Positions 11,191-19,784 of a stretch of DNA of 64,000 nucleotides are shown here, piece by piece (position 1 is the stretch's first letter; the number at the start of each line of letters is the position of its first letter). The DNA comes from Sinisalibacter lacisalsi. GTDB taxonomy: Bacteria; Pseudomonadota; Alphaproteobacteria; Rhodobacterales; Rhodobacteraceae. The notes beneath the pieces are model-generated. The model was not told the DNA's origin, did no database searches, and saw only the letters and a program-made list of their open reading frames with translations. The stretch covers positions 62,001-126,000 of the forward strand of contig NZ_BMGI01000002.1 of the NCBI RefSeq assembly GCF_014640115.1, read 5' to 3'. The translations under genes were made by a program, and so were the position numbers.

Positions 11191-11622
11191 TCAGAGATTG
11201 CCAAGCTGCGCTTCGAAGCGGGCCTTGGCTTTCGGGGGCACGCGGCCTTCGAAGAAATCGGCGGGCACGTCGACGTCGCCGACGGCGATGGTCATCACCA
11301 TGCCCATGGCGTAGTGCGGCTTGCAGATCACGCCGTAGACGCCTTCGACATCCAGCGTGACTTCGAATTCCTCGTTGACCTTGCCGGCGAACGCCTCGGC
11401 GCCCTCGGGCAGCATGCCCTTGTTGACTTCGGCATTGTGGCTCTTGTCGCCGGCCACGAACCTGATCGTGTCGCCGGGGGCGGCCTGAACGAAGGCCGGG
11501 TCGAACACCATGCGTTCGCCGTCCGATCCCTTGTTCAACATCTGGACTTCGAAGGTTTCCGCGAAGGCGGATGTGCCCATCAGGGTGGCGAGTGCGAGGC
11601 TGGTTGCCAATGTGCGGATCAT
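11191..11622 (-). CDS. Pseudoazurin
   Basis: A 143-residue periplasmic blue copper protein that passes electrons to NirK. The signal peptide is [20 protein letters not shown], cleaved before ETFEVQML. Type 1 copper ligands are visible: the His in [12 protein letters not shown], and Cys, His and Met in [14 protein letters not shown]. The start at 11622 follows AAAGGAC. It is the first gene of a minus-strand unit with nirK and nirV and is divergent from nnrR, sharing the palindrome at 11686-11701. Confidence 0.95.
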   Translation of the reverse strand: MIRTLATSLALATLMGTSAFAETFEVQMLNKGSDGERMVFDPAFVQAAPGDTIRFVAGDKSHNAEVNKGMLPEGAEAFAGKVNEEFEVTLDVEGVYGVICKPHYAMGMVMTIAVGDVDVPADFFEGRVPPKAKARFEAQLGNL

Positions 11623-11685
11623 GTCTTGTCCTTTCAGATCGCTTGATTGCTTGACCTGAAGACTATTCATTGTGCGGCGTCGGAA

Positions 11686-11701
11686 TTTGCTCTGGAGCAA
11701 A
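11686..11701. promoter_or_regulatory. NnrR/FNR-type palindrome in the pseudoazurin-nnrR intergenic region
   Basis: TTTGCTCTGGAGCAAA is a near-perfect inverted repeat of the form TTG-N8-CAA expected for Crp/Fnr regulators of the NnrR/DNR class. It is 64 bp from the pseudoazurin start and 78 bp from the nnrR start, suited to control one or both divergent promoters, including nnrR itself. Confidence 0.75.
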
Positions 11702-11778
11702 CTTCCGCACGATTGCCGCCGCGTCGCCGGATGATCTGGCCGTGGTCTTGGCATCCGATCTGTGGCAAGAGATTCGCC

Positions 11779-12495
11779 ATGAACGAACCTGCTTCTCGCA
11801 AGACCCTGCCGCGGCTTGATGAAAGCCTGCTGACGCACCTGCCGCCGTTCTCGCGCCTCGAGAAACGGCAGATCCGCACGATTCTGGATCAGGCAACCTC
11901 GCGCCGTTACGATTCCGGGGTCGCGATCTTCGAAGAGGGGCATCCCGCCGAGCGCTTCTATATGTTGCTCGACGGCTATGTCCGCGTCATCCGCATCACG
12001 CCGACGGGCGAGCAGGTGACCGCGCTGCATATTCCGGCAGGCCAACTGCTCGGCATCGCGCGTGCGCTCGGGCGCGTCACCTACCCGGCAACGGCGATGA
12101 CGGCGACCGAATCGATTGTTCTCAGCTGGCCAACGCGGCTGTGGGACACCTTCGTCGCCGAGTATGACGGGTTCGCCACCGAGACCTACAAGACCCTGGG
12201 CCACCGGGTGGGCGAAATGAACACGCGGATCGTGGAGCTGGCCACCCAACAGGTGGAACAGCGCGTCGCCAACGCGCTCCTGCGCCTGATCAACCAGACC
12301 GGACGCAAGGTCGAGGGCGGGATCGAGATCGATTTCCCGATCACCCGCCACGACCTTTCGGAACTGACGGCAACCACGCTTCACACCGTGAGCCGCCTGT
12401 TGAGCGGCTGGGAAAAGCGCGGGCTGGTGCTGAGCAAACGCAAGCGCATCACCGTGTGCGATCCGCACGCGCTGGTGCTTCTCGGCCAAGGCTGA
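11779..12495 (+). CDS. nnrR: Crp/Fnr-family regulator of denitrification
   Basis: A 238-residue Crp/Fnr-type protein: N-terminal cyclic-nucleotide-like beta-barrel (FEEGHPAERFYMLLDGYVRV), dimer helix and C-terminal winged helix (ITRHDLSELTATTLHTVSRL). There is no N-terminal Cys cluster, so it does not carry an FNR 4Fe-4S centre and fits the NO-responsive NnrR/DNR group. The recognition helix reads HTVSR where FNR has ETISR. I use the ATG at 11779, since the longer frame from 11647 would cover the operator. It lies between the nir and nor units it should control. Confidence 0.88.
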   Translation: MNEPASRKTLPRLDESLLTHLPPFSRLEKRQIRTILDQATSRRYDSGVAIFEEGHPAERFYMLLDGYVRVIRITPTGEQVTALHIPAGQLLGIARALGRVTYPATAMTATESIVLSWPTRLWDTFVAEYDGFATETYKTLGHRVGEMNTRIVELATQQVEQRVANALLRLINQTGRKVEGGIEIDFPITRHDLSELTATTLHTVSRLLSGWEKRGLVLSKRKRITVCDPHALVLLGQG

Positions 12496-12501
12496 GCGGC
12501 A

Positions 12502-12714
12502 TTATTGTGCGTCGGCGGCGATGCGCAATTCGGCGAGAAACAGCTCTTCATCCAGGTGGTACTCGGCGCAGGCATCGGTGACCGTGTGGAACGGGCTGAT
12601 CAGGCACCCGACGCACAGCATCCTGTGACGCACGAAGACCGGGACCGTTGCCGGCCAGTGGGTCATCAGGTCCGCCAGCGGCAGGTCCGGATCGTCCAGT
12701 CGGGGGGCGCGCAT
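12502..12714 (-). CDS. DUF1858 domain protein
   Basis: A 70-residue protein that matches the DUF1858/ScdA N-terminal domain: DLPLADLMTHWPATVPVF, then RHRMLCVGCLISPFHTVTDA with the conserved CxxC, and CAEYHLDEELFLAEL. Such proteins are common beside nor genes and hybrid-cluster proteins and are thought to be linked to NO stress, but a reaction has not been assigned. It is convergent with nnrR (6 bp between stops) and divergent from norC, with the palindrome at 12763-12776 only 49 bp upstream of its start. Confidence 0.8.
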   Translation of the reverse strand: MRAPRLDDPDLPLADLMTHWPATVPVFVRHRMLCVGCLISPFHTVTDACAEYHLDEELFLAELRIAADAQ

Positions 12715-12762
12715 GGCAGGCTCCTTTCCCGCTCAACCCTAGAGCCTCAATCGCGCCAAACG

Positions 12763-12776
12763 TTGCGCTGGCGCAA
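12763..12776. promoter_or_regulatory. NnrR-type palindrome upstream of norC
   Basis: TTGCGCTGGCGCAA is an inverted repeat with 6-bp half sites (TTGCGC/GCGCAA). It is 60 bp upstream of the norC start and 49 bp upstream of the divergent DUF1858 gene, so it could control both. Confidence 0.8.
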
Positions 12777-12835
12777 ACTTCGCCGCCTCCAGCCTGCCTA
12801 GGACGGGGTCATCCCGAATTCCAGGAGGCCGAAGC

Positions 12836-13288
12836 ATGGCTGAAATCTTAACGAAATCGCGGGCGCGCAACATCTTCTACGGAGGCTCGATCTTCTTTGT
12901 CGTGATCTTCGTGGGGATGACCGTCCATTCCCACCGATACGTGGTGAACGCATCGACAGCGGGCATGCCGCTGAGCGAGGAGGTCGTTCACGGCAAGCAT
13001 GTGTGGGAGGAGAACTCCTGCATCAACTGTCACAGCCTGCATGGCGAGGGCGCCTATTTCGCCCCCGAGGTCGGCAACGTGATGACCCGCTGGGGGGTGC
13101 AGGACAGCCCAGAGGACGCGTTCGAAATCCTCAAGAGCTGGATGGAGAGCCAACCCAGCGGCGTAGAAGGCCGGCGCCAAATGCCGAACTTCAATCTCAG
13201 CGACGAAGACATTCGCGGTCTCGCGGAATTCCTGCGCTGGGCCGATCAGACAGACACGCAGGGCTGGCCGCCCAACGACGCCGGTTAA
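12836..13288 (+). CDS. norC: Nitric oxide reductase cytochrome c subunit
   Basis: NorC is the membrane-anchored cytochrome c that feeds electrons to NorB. The 150-residue protein has one N-terminal membrane helix (IFYGGSIFFVVIFVGMTV) and the haem c motif CINCH in ENSCINCHSLHGEGAYF, with a downstream Met ligand likely in RRQMPNFNLS. It starts the norCBQD unit, 12 bp before norB, under the palindrome at 12763. Confidence 0.97.
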   Translation: MAEILTKSRARNIFYGGSIFFVVIFVGMTVHSHRYVVNASTAGMPLSEEVVHGKHVWEENSCINCHSLHGEGAYFAPEVGNVMTRWGVQDSPEDAFEILKSWMESQPSGVEGRRQMPNFNLSDEDIRGLAEFLRWADQTDTQGWPPNDAG

Positions 13289-13300
13289 GGAGGCAAACCG

Positions 13301-14650
13301 ATGAAATACCAATCTCAGAAAGTGGCGTACTGGTACTTCCTCGCCGCGCTCGCATTGTTTGCCATCCAGGTGCTGGGCGGTCTGCTGGCGGGCTGGGTCT
13401 ACGTCTCGCCGAATTTCCTGGCCGAGATCGTGCCCTTCAGCGTCATCCGCATGATCCACACCAACGCGCTGATCGTCTGGCTTCTGCTGGGCTTCTTCGG
13501 CGCTGCCTATTTCCTAATTCCCGAGGAATCGGAACGCGAGATATGGTCGCCCAAACTGGCCTATTTGCAGTTGATCATCCTCGTCGTCGGCGCGCTCGGG
13601 GCCGTCGGCTCCTACCTTGTCGGCATCCACGGAGGGCGCGAGTTCCTCGAACAGCCGCTCTGGGTCAAGTTCGGCATCCTCGTGGCCGCGCTCATGTTCC
13701 TGCTTAACGTGTCGATGACCGTGCTTGCAGGCAAGAAGACCGCGATCACCAACGTGCTCCTGCTGGGGCTGTGGCTGTTGTCGCTGCTCTGGGTCTTTGC
13801 CTTCATCAACCCCGACAACCTGTCGCTGGACAAGATGTACTGGTGGTTCGTCGTGCACCTCTGGGTCGAGGCGACCTGGGAACTGGTGATGGCGGCGATC
13901 CTGGCCTTCCTGCTCCTCAAGCTGACCGGCGTTGACCGCGAAGTGGTGGAAAAGTGGCTCTACGTCATCGTCGCCACCGCCCTTTTCTCGGGCATCCTCG
14001 GCACCGGGCACCACTTCTACTGGATCGGCCTGCCGGGCTACTGGCAGTGGGTTGGCTCGATCTTCTCGACCTTCGAGGTGATCCCGTTCTTCCTGATGAT
14101 GTCGTTCGCTTTCGTCATGGTCTGGAAGGGCCGCAGGAACCACCCCAACAAGGCGGCGCTGCTGTGGTCGCTGGGGTCGTCCACCGTGGCCTTCTTCGGC
14201 GCCGGTGTCTGGGGCTTCCTGCACACGCTGCACGGGGTGAACTTCTACAGCCACGGCACGCAGATCACCGCCGCCCACGGGCACCTTGCCTTCTACGGCG
14301 CCTACGTGGCCCTGAACCTCGCGGTCTTCACCTACGCGATGCCGATGCTGCGTCAACGCGCGCCCTACAATCAGGTGCTCAACATGGCGTCCTTCTGGCT
14401 GATGACCGGCGGCATGGCCTTCATGACCTTCGTGCTGACCTTCGCGGGCACCATCCAGACGCATATGCAGCGCGTCGTCGGTGACTACTACATGGAAGTG
14501 CAGGACAGCCTGTCGGTGTTCTACCTGATGCGCTGGGGGGCCGGACTGGCCGTGGTGATCGGTGCGATCCTGTTCATCTATTCCACGCTGGTTGTGCGCA
14601 AATCCGAGGTTATCACGCCCGGTGCCGCCAACCGCGTTCCGGGGGAATAA
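13301..14650 (+). CDS. norB: Nitric oxide reductase large subunit (cNor)
   Basis: NorB reduces two NO to N2O at a haem b3-nonhaem iron centre in the cytoplasmic membrane. The 449-residue, ~12-helix protein shows the haem-copper-oxidase-like pattern: RMIHTNALIVWLL for a low-spin haem ligand, WVEATWEL, GTGHHFYWIG, and HTLHGVNFYSHGTQ followed by AAHGHLAFYGAYV. A GGAGG site precedes the ATG. It is 449 residues, the normal size for cNor and far shorter than the quinol-fed qNor, consistent with norC next door. Confidence 0.98.
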   Translation: MKYQSQKVAYWYFLAALALFAIQVLGGLLAGWVYVSPNFLAEIVPFSVIRMIHTNALIVWLLLGFFGAAYFLIPEESEREIWSPKLAYLQLIILVVGALGAVGSYLVGIHGGREFLEQPLWVKFGILVAALMFLLNVSMTVLAGKKTAITNVLLLGLWLLSLLWVFAFINPDNLSLDKMYWWFVVHLWVEATWELVMAAILAFLLLKLTGVDREVVEKWLYVIVATALFSGILGTGHHFYWIGLPGYWQWVGSIFSTFEVIPFFLMMSFAFVMVWKGRRNHPNKAALLWSLGSSTVAFFGAGVWGFLHTLHGVNFYSHGTQITAAHGHLAFYGAYVALNLAVFTYAMPMLRQRAPYNQVLNMASFWLMTGGMAFMTFVLTFAGTIQTHMQRVVGDYYMEVQDSLSVFYLMRWGAGLAVVIGAILFIYSTLVVRKSEVITPGAANRVPGE

Positions 14651-14653
14651 GCG

Positions 14654-15448
14654 ATGAACATGCAAGTCTCGCCAACCCTGCCGTTCTATCACCCCACCGG
14701 CCGCGAATGCGAGTTGTTCGAAACGGCCTATGACCACGGTTTGCCCCTTCTTCTGAAGGGGCCGACCGGCTGCGGCAAAACCCGCTTCGTCGAGCACATG
14801 GCGGCGCGCCTGGGCAAGCCGCTCTATACCGTGGCCTGTCACGACGACCTGTCGGCGGCGGACCTGATCGGGCGCTACCTTCTCAAGGGGGGCGAGACCG
14901 TCTGGGTCGATGGGCCGCTCACCCGCGCGGTGCGCGAAGGGGGCATCTGCTATCTCGACGAGGTGGTCGAGGCGCGCAAGGACGTCACCGTGGTGCTGCA
15001 CCCGCTGACCGACACGCGCCGCACGCTGATGATCGACCGCACCGGCGAAGAGCTCGTCGCACCCCGCGACTTCATGTTGGTGGCCAGCTACAACCCCGGC
15101 TACCAGAACGTGCTCAAACGGCTGAAGCCCTCGACGCGGCAGCGGTTCCTGTCGATCTCGTTCGACTTTCCCGATGCCGAGACCGAGATCGCCGTCGTCG
15201 CCCGGGAAAGCCGGCTGGATCCGGCGCGGGTGGCCCCGTTGGTGCGCTTGGCCCAGTCCATTCGCAACCTGTCGGGCATGGACCTGGAAGAGGGCGTCTC
15301 GACCCGGCTTCTGACCTACGCGGCAACCTTGATCGCCGGGTCCATGGGGGTCGAGCAGGCGCTGGAGGCCGCCGTCATCGAGCCGCTGAGCGACGAGCCG
15401 GACGTGCAGCAGGCGCTGCGCGACCTGATCGCGACGATCTACGGGTAA
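14654..15448 (+). CDS. norQ: NorQ AAA+ ATPase (CbbQ/NirQ/NorQ family)
   Basis: A MoxR-related ATPase that activates nitric oxide reductase together with NorD, probably by inserting the nonhaem iron. The 264-residue protein has Walker A LKGPTGCGKTRF near residue 38, Walker B GICYLDEVVEA, and sensor-type VASYNPGYQN. Its stop overlaps the norD start, so the pair is translationally coupled. Confidence 0.95.
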   Translation: MNMQVSPTLPFYHPTGRECELFETAYDHGLPLLLKGPTGCGKTRFVEHMAARLGKPLYTVACHDDLSAADLIGRYLLKGGETVWVDGPLTRAVREGGICYLDEVVEARKDVTVVLHPLTDTRRTLMIDRTGEELVAPRDFMLVASYNPGYQNVLKRLKPSTRQRFLSISFDFPDAETEIAVVARESRLDPARVAPLVRLAQSIRNLSGMDLEEGVSTRLLTYAATLIAGSMGVEQALEAAVIEPLSDEPDVQQALRDLIATIYG

Positions 15449-17337
15449 TGACCATGCACCTTCTCGATCTGATGGACCCGGAAGAAACGGTCGGACACAT
15501 CTGGCACGACATGGCCAGCCGGATCGGGGCGGAGGTCAGCTATCCCGAGGCGGCCGTGTCGCTGGCCTCGGTCCGGCCCAGCCTTGCCGTCCTGTTTCGC
15601 GCGTTGGGCGGCGCGGCGGGTGTCGAACTGGCCGAGGCCGCGCCGACGCTGGCGCGCCACCGCCGCCCCCTGCGCCGCAAGCTGGGGGCGGAGCGGGACC
15701 GCGAATGGGTGGCGGGTTTCGACGGCGAACGGCTCACCCTGCCGCCGTTTCTCGCCGCCTTTCCAGACCCGGACCTGAACCGGGCGGCCTATTTCTGGCT
15801 GACTGCCATGGCCGCCAACAGCGCGCTCGACAGTGACGACCTGGACGGCGATGGCCCCTTGCAGGACTGCGCCCAGATCCGGGCCAACGTCGCGGCCTCC
15901 GATGCGGTCTACGCCGCCTGTCCGGGCTTGCGCGCCTCCTACACGGAGATGGCGCAACGCTGCCTAGACGCCCGGTTCGACATCGTGCGGCCACGCCAGG
16001 AGGCGATCTTCGAAAGCGCCATCCGCGACCAGCTCGGCGGCGCTTCCCCGATGCTGACGGCGGACCCGGTCGCCAAGGCCTACATGCCGTTCGCCCCGGT
16101 GCCGATCTGGTTGCGCTTTGCCCAGCCGTCCTCGGGCAAGGCGGCAGGGGAGGAACGGGCCGAACCGGCGGCCCCGCCGCCCAACGCGGCCCACACCACC
16201 CGCAAGCTGGGCAAGCGCAAGGATCAGGACCAGCACAACCGCAAGGACAGCTTCATCATCCACCGGTTTGAATCGATCCTGTCCTGGGTCGAGTCGATGA
16301 ACATCAACCGCAGCGTCGACGATGACGACGACGAGAACGCCCAGAAGGCGGCGGACGACCAGGACGAGATCACCCTTTCGAAACAGGACCGCAAGGCGGC
16401 TACGCGGCTGCGCCTGCATCTCGACCTGTCGCCCGCCGATGCCGATCACGAGGCCTTGGCCGGAGAGCATACATACCCCGAATGGAACCACCGGTCGCGC
16501 AGCTACATGGAAGGCCATTGCCGCGTGCTGGATACACCTGCCAGGCCCGAAGGCCCGCCCTTCGTGCCGGACGAACGCCGGATGCGCGAAGTGCGCCGCC
16601 AGTTCGAGGCGCTGCGCCCGCGCCGCATCCTGCAGCCGCGCCAGGTCGACGGCACCGAGCTTGATCTCGATGCGTTGCTGACCGCGCGTGCCGATCTGAT
16701 GGCGACAGGGCGCGGCTCCGACCGTATCTGGCAATCGGCGCGGCAAACCGAGCGGGATCTGTCGGTGGCCTTCCTGATCGACACCTCGCGCTCGACCGAG
16801 GCCAGCATCGGCGACACCTCGGTGATCGAGGTCGCCCGCGAGGCGATGGCGGCGCTGGCCGGCGGGATCGACGCCGCGGGGGACCGGCTTGCGATCTGGG
16901 GGTTTTCGTCGCTGCGCCGCGACCGGGTGTTCCTGACCCGCTGCAAGGATTTCAAGGACCCGATGTCGCCCGAGATCACCGCCAATATCGGCGCGTTGAA
17001 ACCCGGCCATTACACCCGGCTGGGCGCCGCCATCCGCCATGTGAGCGCGCAACTGGCCGAAGCCCCCAGCGCGCGAAAGCTGCTGATCGTCCTGACCGAC
17101 GGCAAGCCCAACGATCTCGACCATTACGAGGGCCAGCACGGCATCGAAGACAGTCACAAGGCTGTCCGCGAAGCCCGCAACGCTGGGCAGAGCCTGCATG
17201 GCATCATCATCGACGAGGACGGGCAGGACTGGTTCGCGCGGATCTTCGGCCGTGGCGGTTTCACCCTGCTGCCGCACCCCGAGCGCCTGACCAAGTCACT
17301 GCCCGACATCTACCGCACGCTGACACAGGAGACCTGA
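15448..17337 (+). CDS. norD: NorD nitric oxide reductase activation protein
   Basis: A 629-residue protein with a C-terminal von Willebrand A domain that works with NorQ. The MIDAS motif is in LSVAFLIDTSRSTEAS, and the acidic, low-complexity linker DDDDENAQKAADDQDE lies near the middle, as in other NorD proteins. The vWA domain ends with LIVLTDGKPNDLDHYEG. The gene overlaps norQ and is followed directly by two small membrane-protein genes. Confidence 0.95.
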   Translation: MTMHLLDLMDPEETVGHIWHDMASRIGAEVSYPEAAVSLASVRPSLAVLFRALGGAAGVELAEAAPTLARHRRPLRRKLGAERDREWVAGFDGERLTLPPFLAAFPDPDLNRAAYFWLTAMAANSALDSDDLDGDGPLQDCAQIRANVAASDAVYAACPGLRASYTEMAQRCLDARFDIVRPRQEAIFESAIRDQLGGASPMLTADPVAKAYMPFAPVPIWLRFAQPSSGKAAGEERAEPAAPPPNAAHTTRKLGKRKDQDQHNRKDSFIIHRFESILSWVESMNINRSVDDDDDENAQKAADDQDEITLSKQDRKAATRLRLHLDLSPADADHEALAGEHTYPEWNHRSRSYMEGHCRVLDTPARPEGPPFVPDERRMREVRRQFEALRPRRILQPRQVDGTELDLDALLTARADLMATGRGSDRIWQSARQTERDLSVAFLIDTSRSTEASIGDTSVIEVAREAMAALAGGIDAAGDRLAIWGFSSLRRDRVFLTRCKDFKDPMSPEITANIGALKPGHYTRLGAAIRHVSAQLAEAPSARKLLIVLTDGKPNDLDHYEGQHGIEDSHKAVREARNAGQSLHGIIIDEDGQDWFARIFGRGGFTLLPHPERLTKSLPDIYRTLTQET

Positions 17338-17338
17338 C

Positions 17339-17515
17339 ATGCGTATTCTCACCTCGATCCTTGCAACCGTGCTGGCATCCCCGACACTGGCCAAGAGCTT
17401 CGACCGGCCCATTCCGCAGTCCCAGTCCGCCACCGCGGAGTTCTGGTTCGCATTGAGCAGCGTCGCGCTGATCGCGGCGCTCGTGCTGGTCCAGCGGCTC
17501 GTGGCGCGCAAGTGA
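17339..17515 (+). CDS. Small single-helix membrane protein in nor operon
   Basis: A 58-residue open frame starting MRILTSILATVLASPTLAKS, which looks like a signal or membrane segment, followed by a second hydrophobic helix (FALSSVALIAALVLVQRLVA). It begins right after the norD stop and its own TGA overlaps the GTG start of the next gene (GTGA), so the spacing argues for real translation. I do not recognise a named family; small membrane proteins are often found between norD and nnrS. Confidence 0.6.
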   Translation: MRILTSILATVLASPTLAKSFDRPIPQSQSATAEFWFALSSVALIAALVLVQRLVARK

Positions 17516-17778
17516 CCGGGCAGGGGTGGTCCACGACCCGGATCGCCTTCGCGCTTTACCCGTTTGGGGCAGGGGCGGCGGCGGTCAACGTGTTCTTCGC
17601 CTCGCTGATCTTCAGCTGGGTCGGGGGGCCTGTCGCGTCAACCACGTGGTCGATCGCGATCGGCTGCGTCATCGGCGCGCCGGCCACGTGGTACTTCGCC
17701 CGCCACATCCGCCACCTGATGGACGTGGCCGACGGCACGGTTCCCAAGACGCAGCACCAAGGGTATGGAGACCGGTAA
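17512..17778 (+). CDS. Small membrane protein in nor operon
   Basis: An 88-residue protein with two predicted membrane helices (FALYPFGAGAAAVNVFFASL and TWSIAIGCVIGAPATWYF) and a polar C-terminus. It starts with GTG overlapping the previous stop by 4 nt and its stop overlaps the nnrS ATG (TAATG), so it is held in a tight norD-x-y-nnrS-nnrU string. No named family recognised; a role in Nor assembly or NO response is a guess from context. Confidence 0.65.
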   Translation: MTGQGWSTTRIAFALYPFGAGAAAVNVFFASLIFSWVGGPVASTTWSIAIGCVIGAPATWYFARHIRHLMDVADGTVPKTQHQGYGDR

Positions 17779-18971
17779 TGGCACAGACATCGGCAGAGCA
17801 AATGCGCGCCTGGCAGGGGCCGGCGCTGTTCAGCTTCGGGTTTCGCCCCTTCTTTCTGTTCGGGCCGATCTGGCTGGTCGTGGCCATGCTCCTGTGGCTG
17901 GCGACCTTGCTGGGCGGGATCGAGCTGCCGACGCGGTTTGATCACGCGTCATGGCACGCGCATGAATTTCTCTTCGGCTATCTCGGCGCCGTTCTCGCGG
18001 GCTTCCTGCTGACGGCGGTGCCGAACTGGACCGGGCGCCTGCCGATGGTGGGTTGGCGATTGGCCGGCCTGTTTGCTCTCTGGGTCGCCGGCCGCATCGC
18101 GGTGATGGTCTCGGCCGGCCTGCCTCTCGCGGTCGCGCCGGTCGTCGATCTCGCGTTTCCGCTGTTGTTGGGCGCATTGATCCTGCGCGAGATCATCGCC
18201 GGGAAGAACTGGCATAACCTGACCGTTCTGGCGCTGCTGGCTGTCTTCACCATCGCGAACGCCCTTTTCCACCTGGAGGCGCTGAACGGCGACTACGCCG
18301 CGCACGGTATCGGCCTTCGGCTGGGGGTCGCGACGGCGGTCATGATGATCGCCGTGATCGGCGGGCGCATCATTCCGTCCTTCACGCGCAACTGGCTGGC
18401 GCGCGAGAACATGCCAGCGCGCCCGGCACCGCCGATGCAGCGCTTCGACAAGCTGGTGCTCTTGCTGAGCCTGCCGGTGCTCCTGCTCTGGGTCGTCTGG
18501 CCCTTCGCGTACATCACCGGAGCGGCGCTGGTGGCGCTCGGCTTCCTGCACCTGGCCCGCCTGGCCCGGTGGCAGGGGCATCGCGTGCTCGGCGAGCCGC
18601 TGGTCTGGGCGCTGCATGTTTCCTACGGGTTCATTCCGCTGGGCGCCTTCGCTCTCGGGCTCGACCAGCTCTTCGGCAATCCCGGCACCGCCGGCGCGCA
18701 GCACCTGTGGATGGCGGGGGGGATCGGCGCGATGACGCTGGCGGTGATGACACGGGCGACGCTGGGACATGCGGGGCGGGCGCTGGTCGCGGGGCGGGCG
18801 ACGGTGGCCATCTACCTGTGCCTTTTCGCAGCGGCGATCGCGCGTTTCTGGGCGTCGGTGTATCCCGATTTGAGCTACGTGTCGGGGCTCTTGTGGCTCG
18901 CCGCGTTCGCAGGCTTCGCCGTGGTCTACGGCCCCTTGCTGCTGCGCCCGAGGCCGGAGAAGAACCGATGA
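17778..18971 (+). CDS. nnrS: NnrS family haem-copper membrane protein
   Basis: NnrS is a polytopic membrane protein whose expression in denitrifiers depends on NnrR and which protects against nitrosative stress. The 397-residue protein has about 12 hydrophobic segments and the family start GPALFSFGFRPFFLFGPIWL, followed by SWHAHEFLFGYLGAVLAGFL and TAVPNWTGRLP. I use the ATG at 17778. Its end overlaps the nnrU start by 4 nt. Confidence 0.95.
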   Translation: MAQTSAEQMRAWQGPALFSFGFRPFFLFGPIWLVVAMLLWLATLLGGIELPTRFDHASWHAHEFLFGYLGAVLAGFLLTAVPNWTGRLPMVGWRLAGLFALWVAGRIAVMVSAGLPLAVAPVVDLAFPLLLGALILREIIAGKNWHNLTVLALLAVFTIANALFHLEALNGDYAAHGIGLRLGVATAVMMIAVIGGRIIPSFTRNWLARENMPARPAPPMQRFDKLVLLLSLPVLLLWVVWPFAYITGAALVALGFLHLARLARWQGHRVLGEPLVWALHVSYGFIPLGAFALGLDQLFGNPGTAGAQHLWMAGGIGAMTLAVMTRATLGHAGRALVAGRATVAIYLCLFAAAIARFWASVYPDLSYVSGLLWLAAFAGFAVVYGPLLLRPRPEKNR

Positions 18972-19636
18972 GCTGGGCCGGCTTTGCCGCCGTCTTCGCG
19001 GCGTTCTTCCTGACCCACTCGATCCCCGTGCGGCCGGGGGTGAAATCGCGCCTGACCGCAGCATTCGGGGCGCGGGGATTCGGGGTGGGATATTCGATCC
19101 TGTCGCTTGCGATGCTCACGCTCCTGATCTGGTCGGCCGGCGAGGCGCCTTACGTCCAGCTCTGGCCCCAGATGTCATGGCAGCGGCACGTGACGCACCT
19201 CGGCATGCTCACGGTCTGCCTGCTTCTGGCGCTCAGCATCGCGCGGCCCAACCCGTTTTCGTTCGGAGGGTCAGGGAACGACCGATACGATCCCACGCGG
19301 CCCGGGATCACGCGCTGGACGCGCCACCCGATCCTCGCCGCGCTTGCGCTTTGGGCCGGTGTCCATCTCGTGCCGAACGGGGATCTGGCCCATGTCATCC
19401 TGTTCGGCGTGCTGGGCCTGTTCGCGATCGCCGGCCGCGGCCTGATCGACCGGCGCAAGCGGCGTGTGCTGGGCGAAGCGCGGTGGCGCGCTCTGGATGA
19501 CCTGCGCCGCGCGGGGCCAAGGCTGCATGTGCCGGGGTCGTGGCCCTGGTTGATCCTGCGCGTCGTGATCGGTCTGGGCGCCTTCCTGGGCCTGCTCTGG
19601 GCGCACCCTTACGTGATCGGCGTCTCGGCGATCTGA
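18968..19636 (+). CDS. nnrU: NnrU family membrane protein
   Basis: A 222-residue polytopic membrane protein of the NnrU family, found with nitrite and NO reductase genes in Rhodobacter-type denitrifiers. Family features: FAAFFLTHSIPVRPGVKS at the start, RNP-type segment SIARPNPFSFGG and ITRWTRHPILAALALWAGVH. The ATG at 18968 overlaps the nnrS stop (ATGA). Confidence 0.93.
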   Translation: MSWAGFAAVFAAFFLTHSIPVRPGVKSRLTAAFGARGFGVGYSILSLAMLTLLIWSAGEAPYVQLWPQMSWQRHVTHLGMLTVCLLLALSIARPNPFSFGGSGNDRYDPTRPGITRWTRHPILAALALWAGVHLVPNGDLAHVILFGVLGLFAIAGRGLIDRRKRRVLGEARWRALDDLRRAGPRLHVPGSWPWLILRVVIGLGAFLGLLWAHPYVIGVSAI

Positions 19637-19735
19637 ACCGGGAAAACCCGCGATCCCCGTCCGCGGCGTGGCTCGGTGACGGGGCAGGGTTCCTCGTCCT
19701 GCCATCCGGCGCGGTGTCGCGAAAACACCGACGAG

Positions 19736-19751
19736 TTTGTCGCGGCGCAAA
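19736..19751. promoter_or_regulatory. NnrR/FNR-type palindrome upstream of hemN
   Basis: TTTGTCGCGGCGCAAA fits TTG-N8-CAA with half sites TTTG and CAAA and lies 33-49 bp before the hemN ATG. This would place hemN under the same low-oxygen or NO control as the nir and nor genes, although the position is close to the start codon. Confidence 0.6.
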
Positions 19752-19784
19752 GTCCACCGGCGCCCTTGGGCGCATGTGGAGGGC

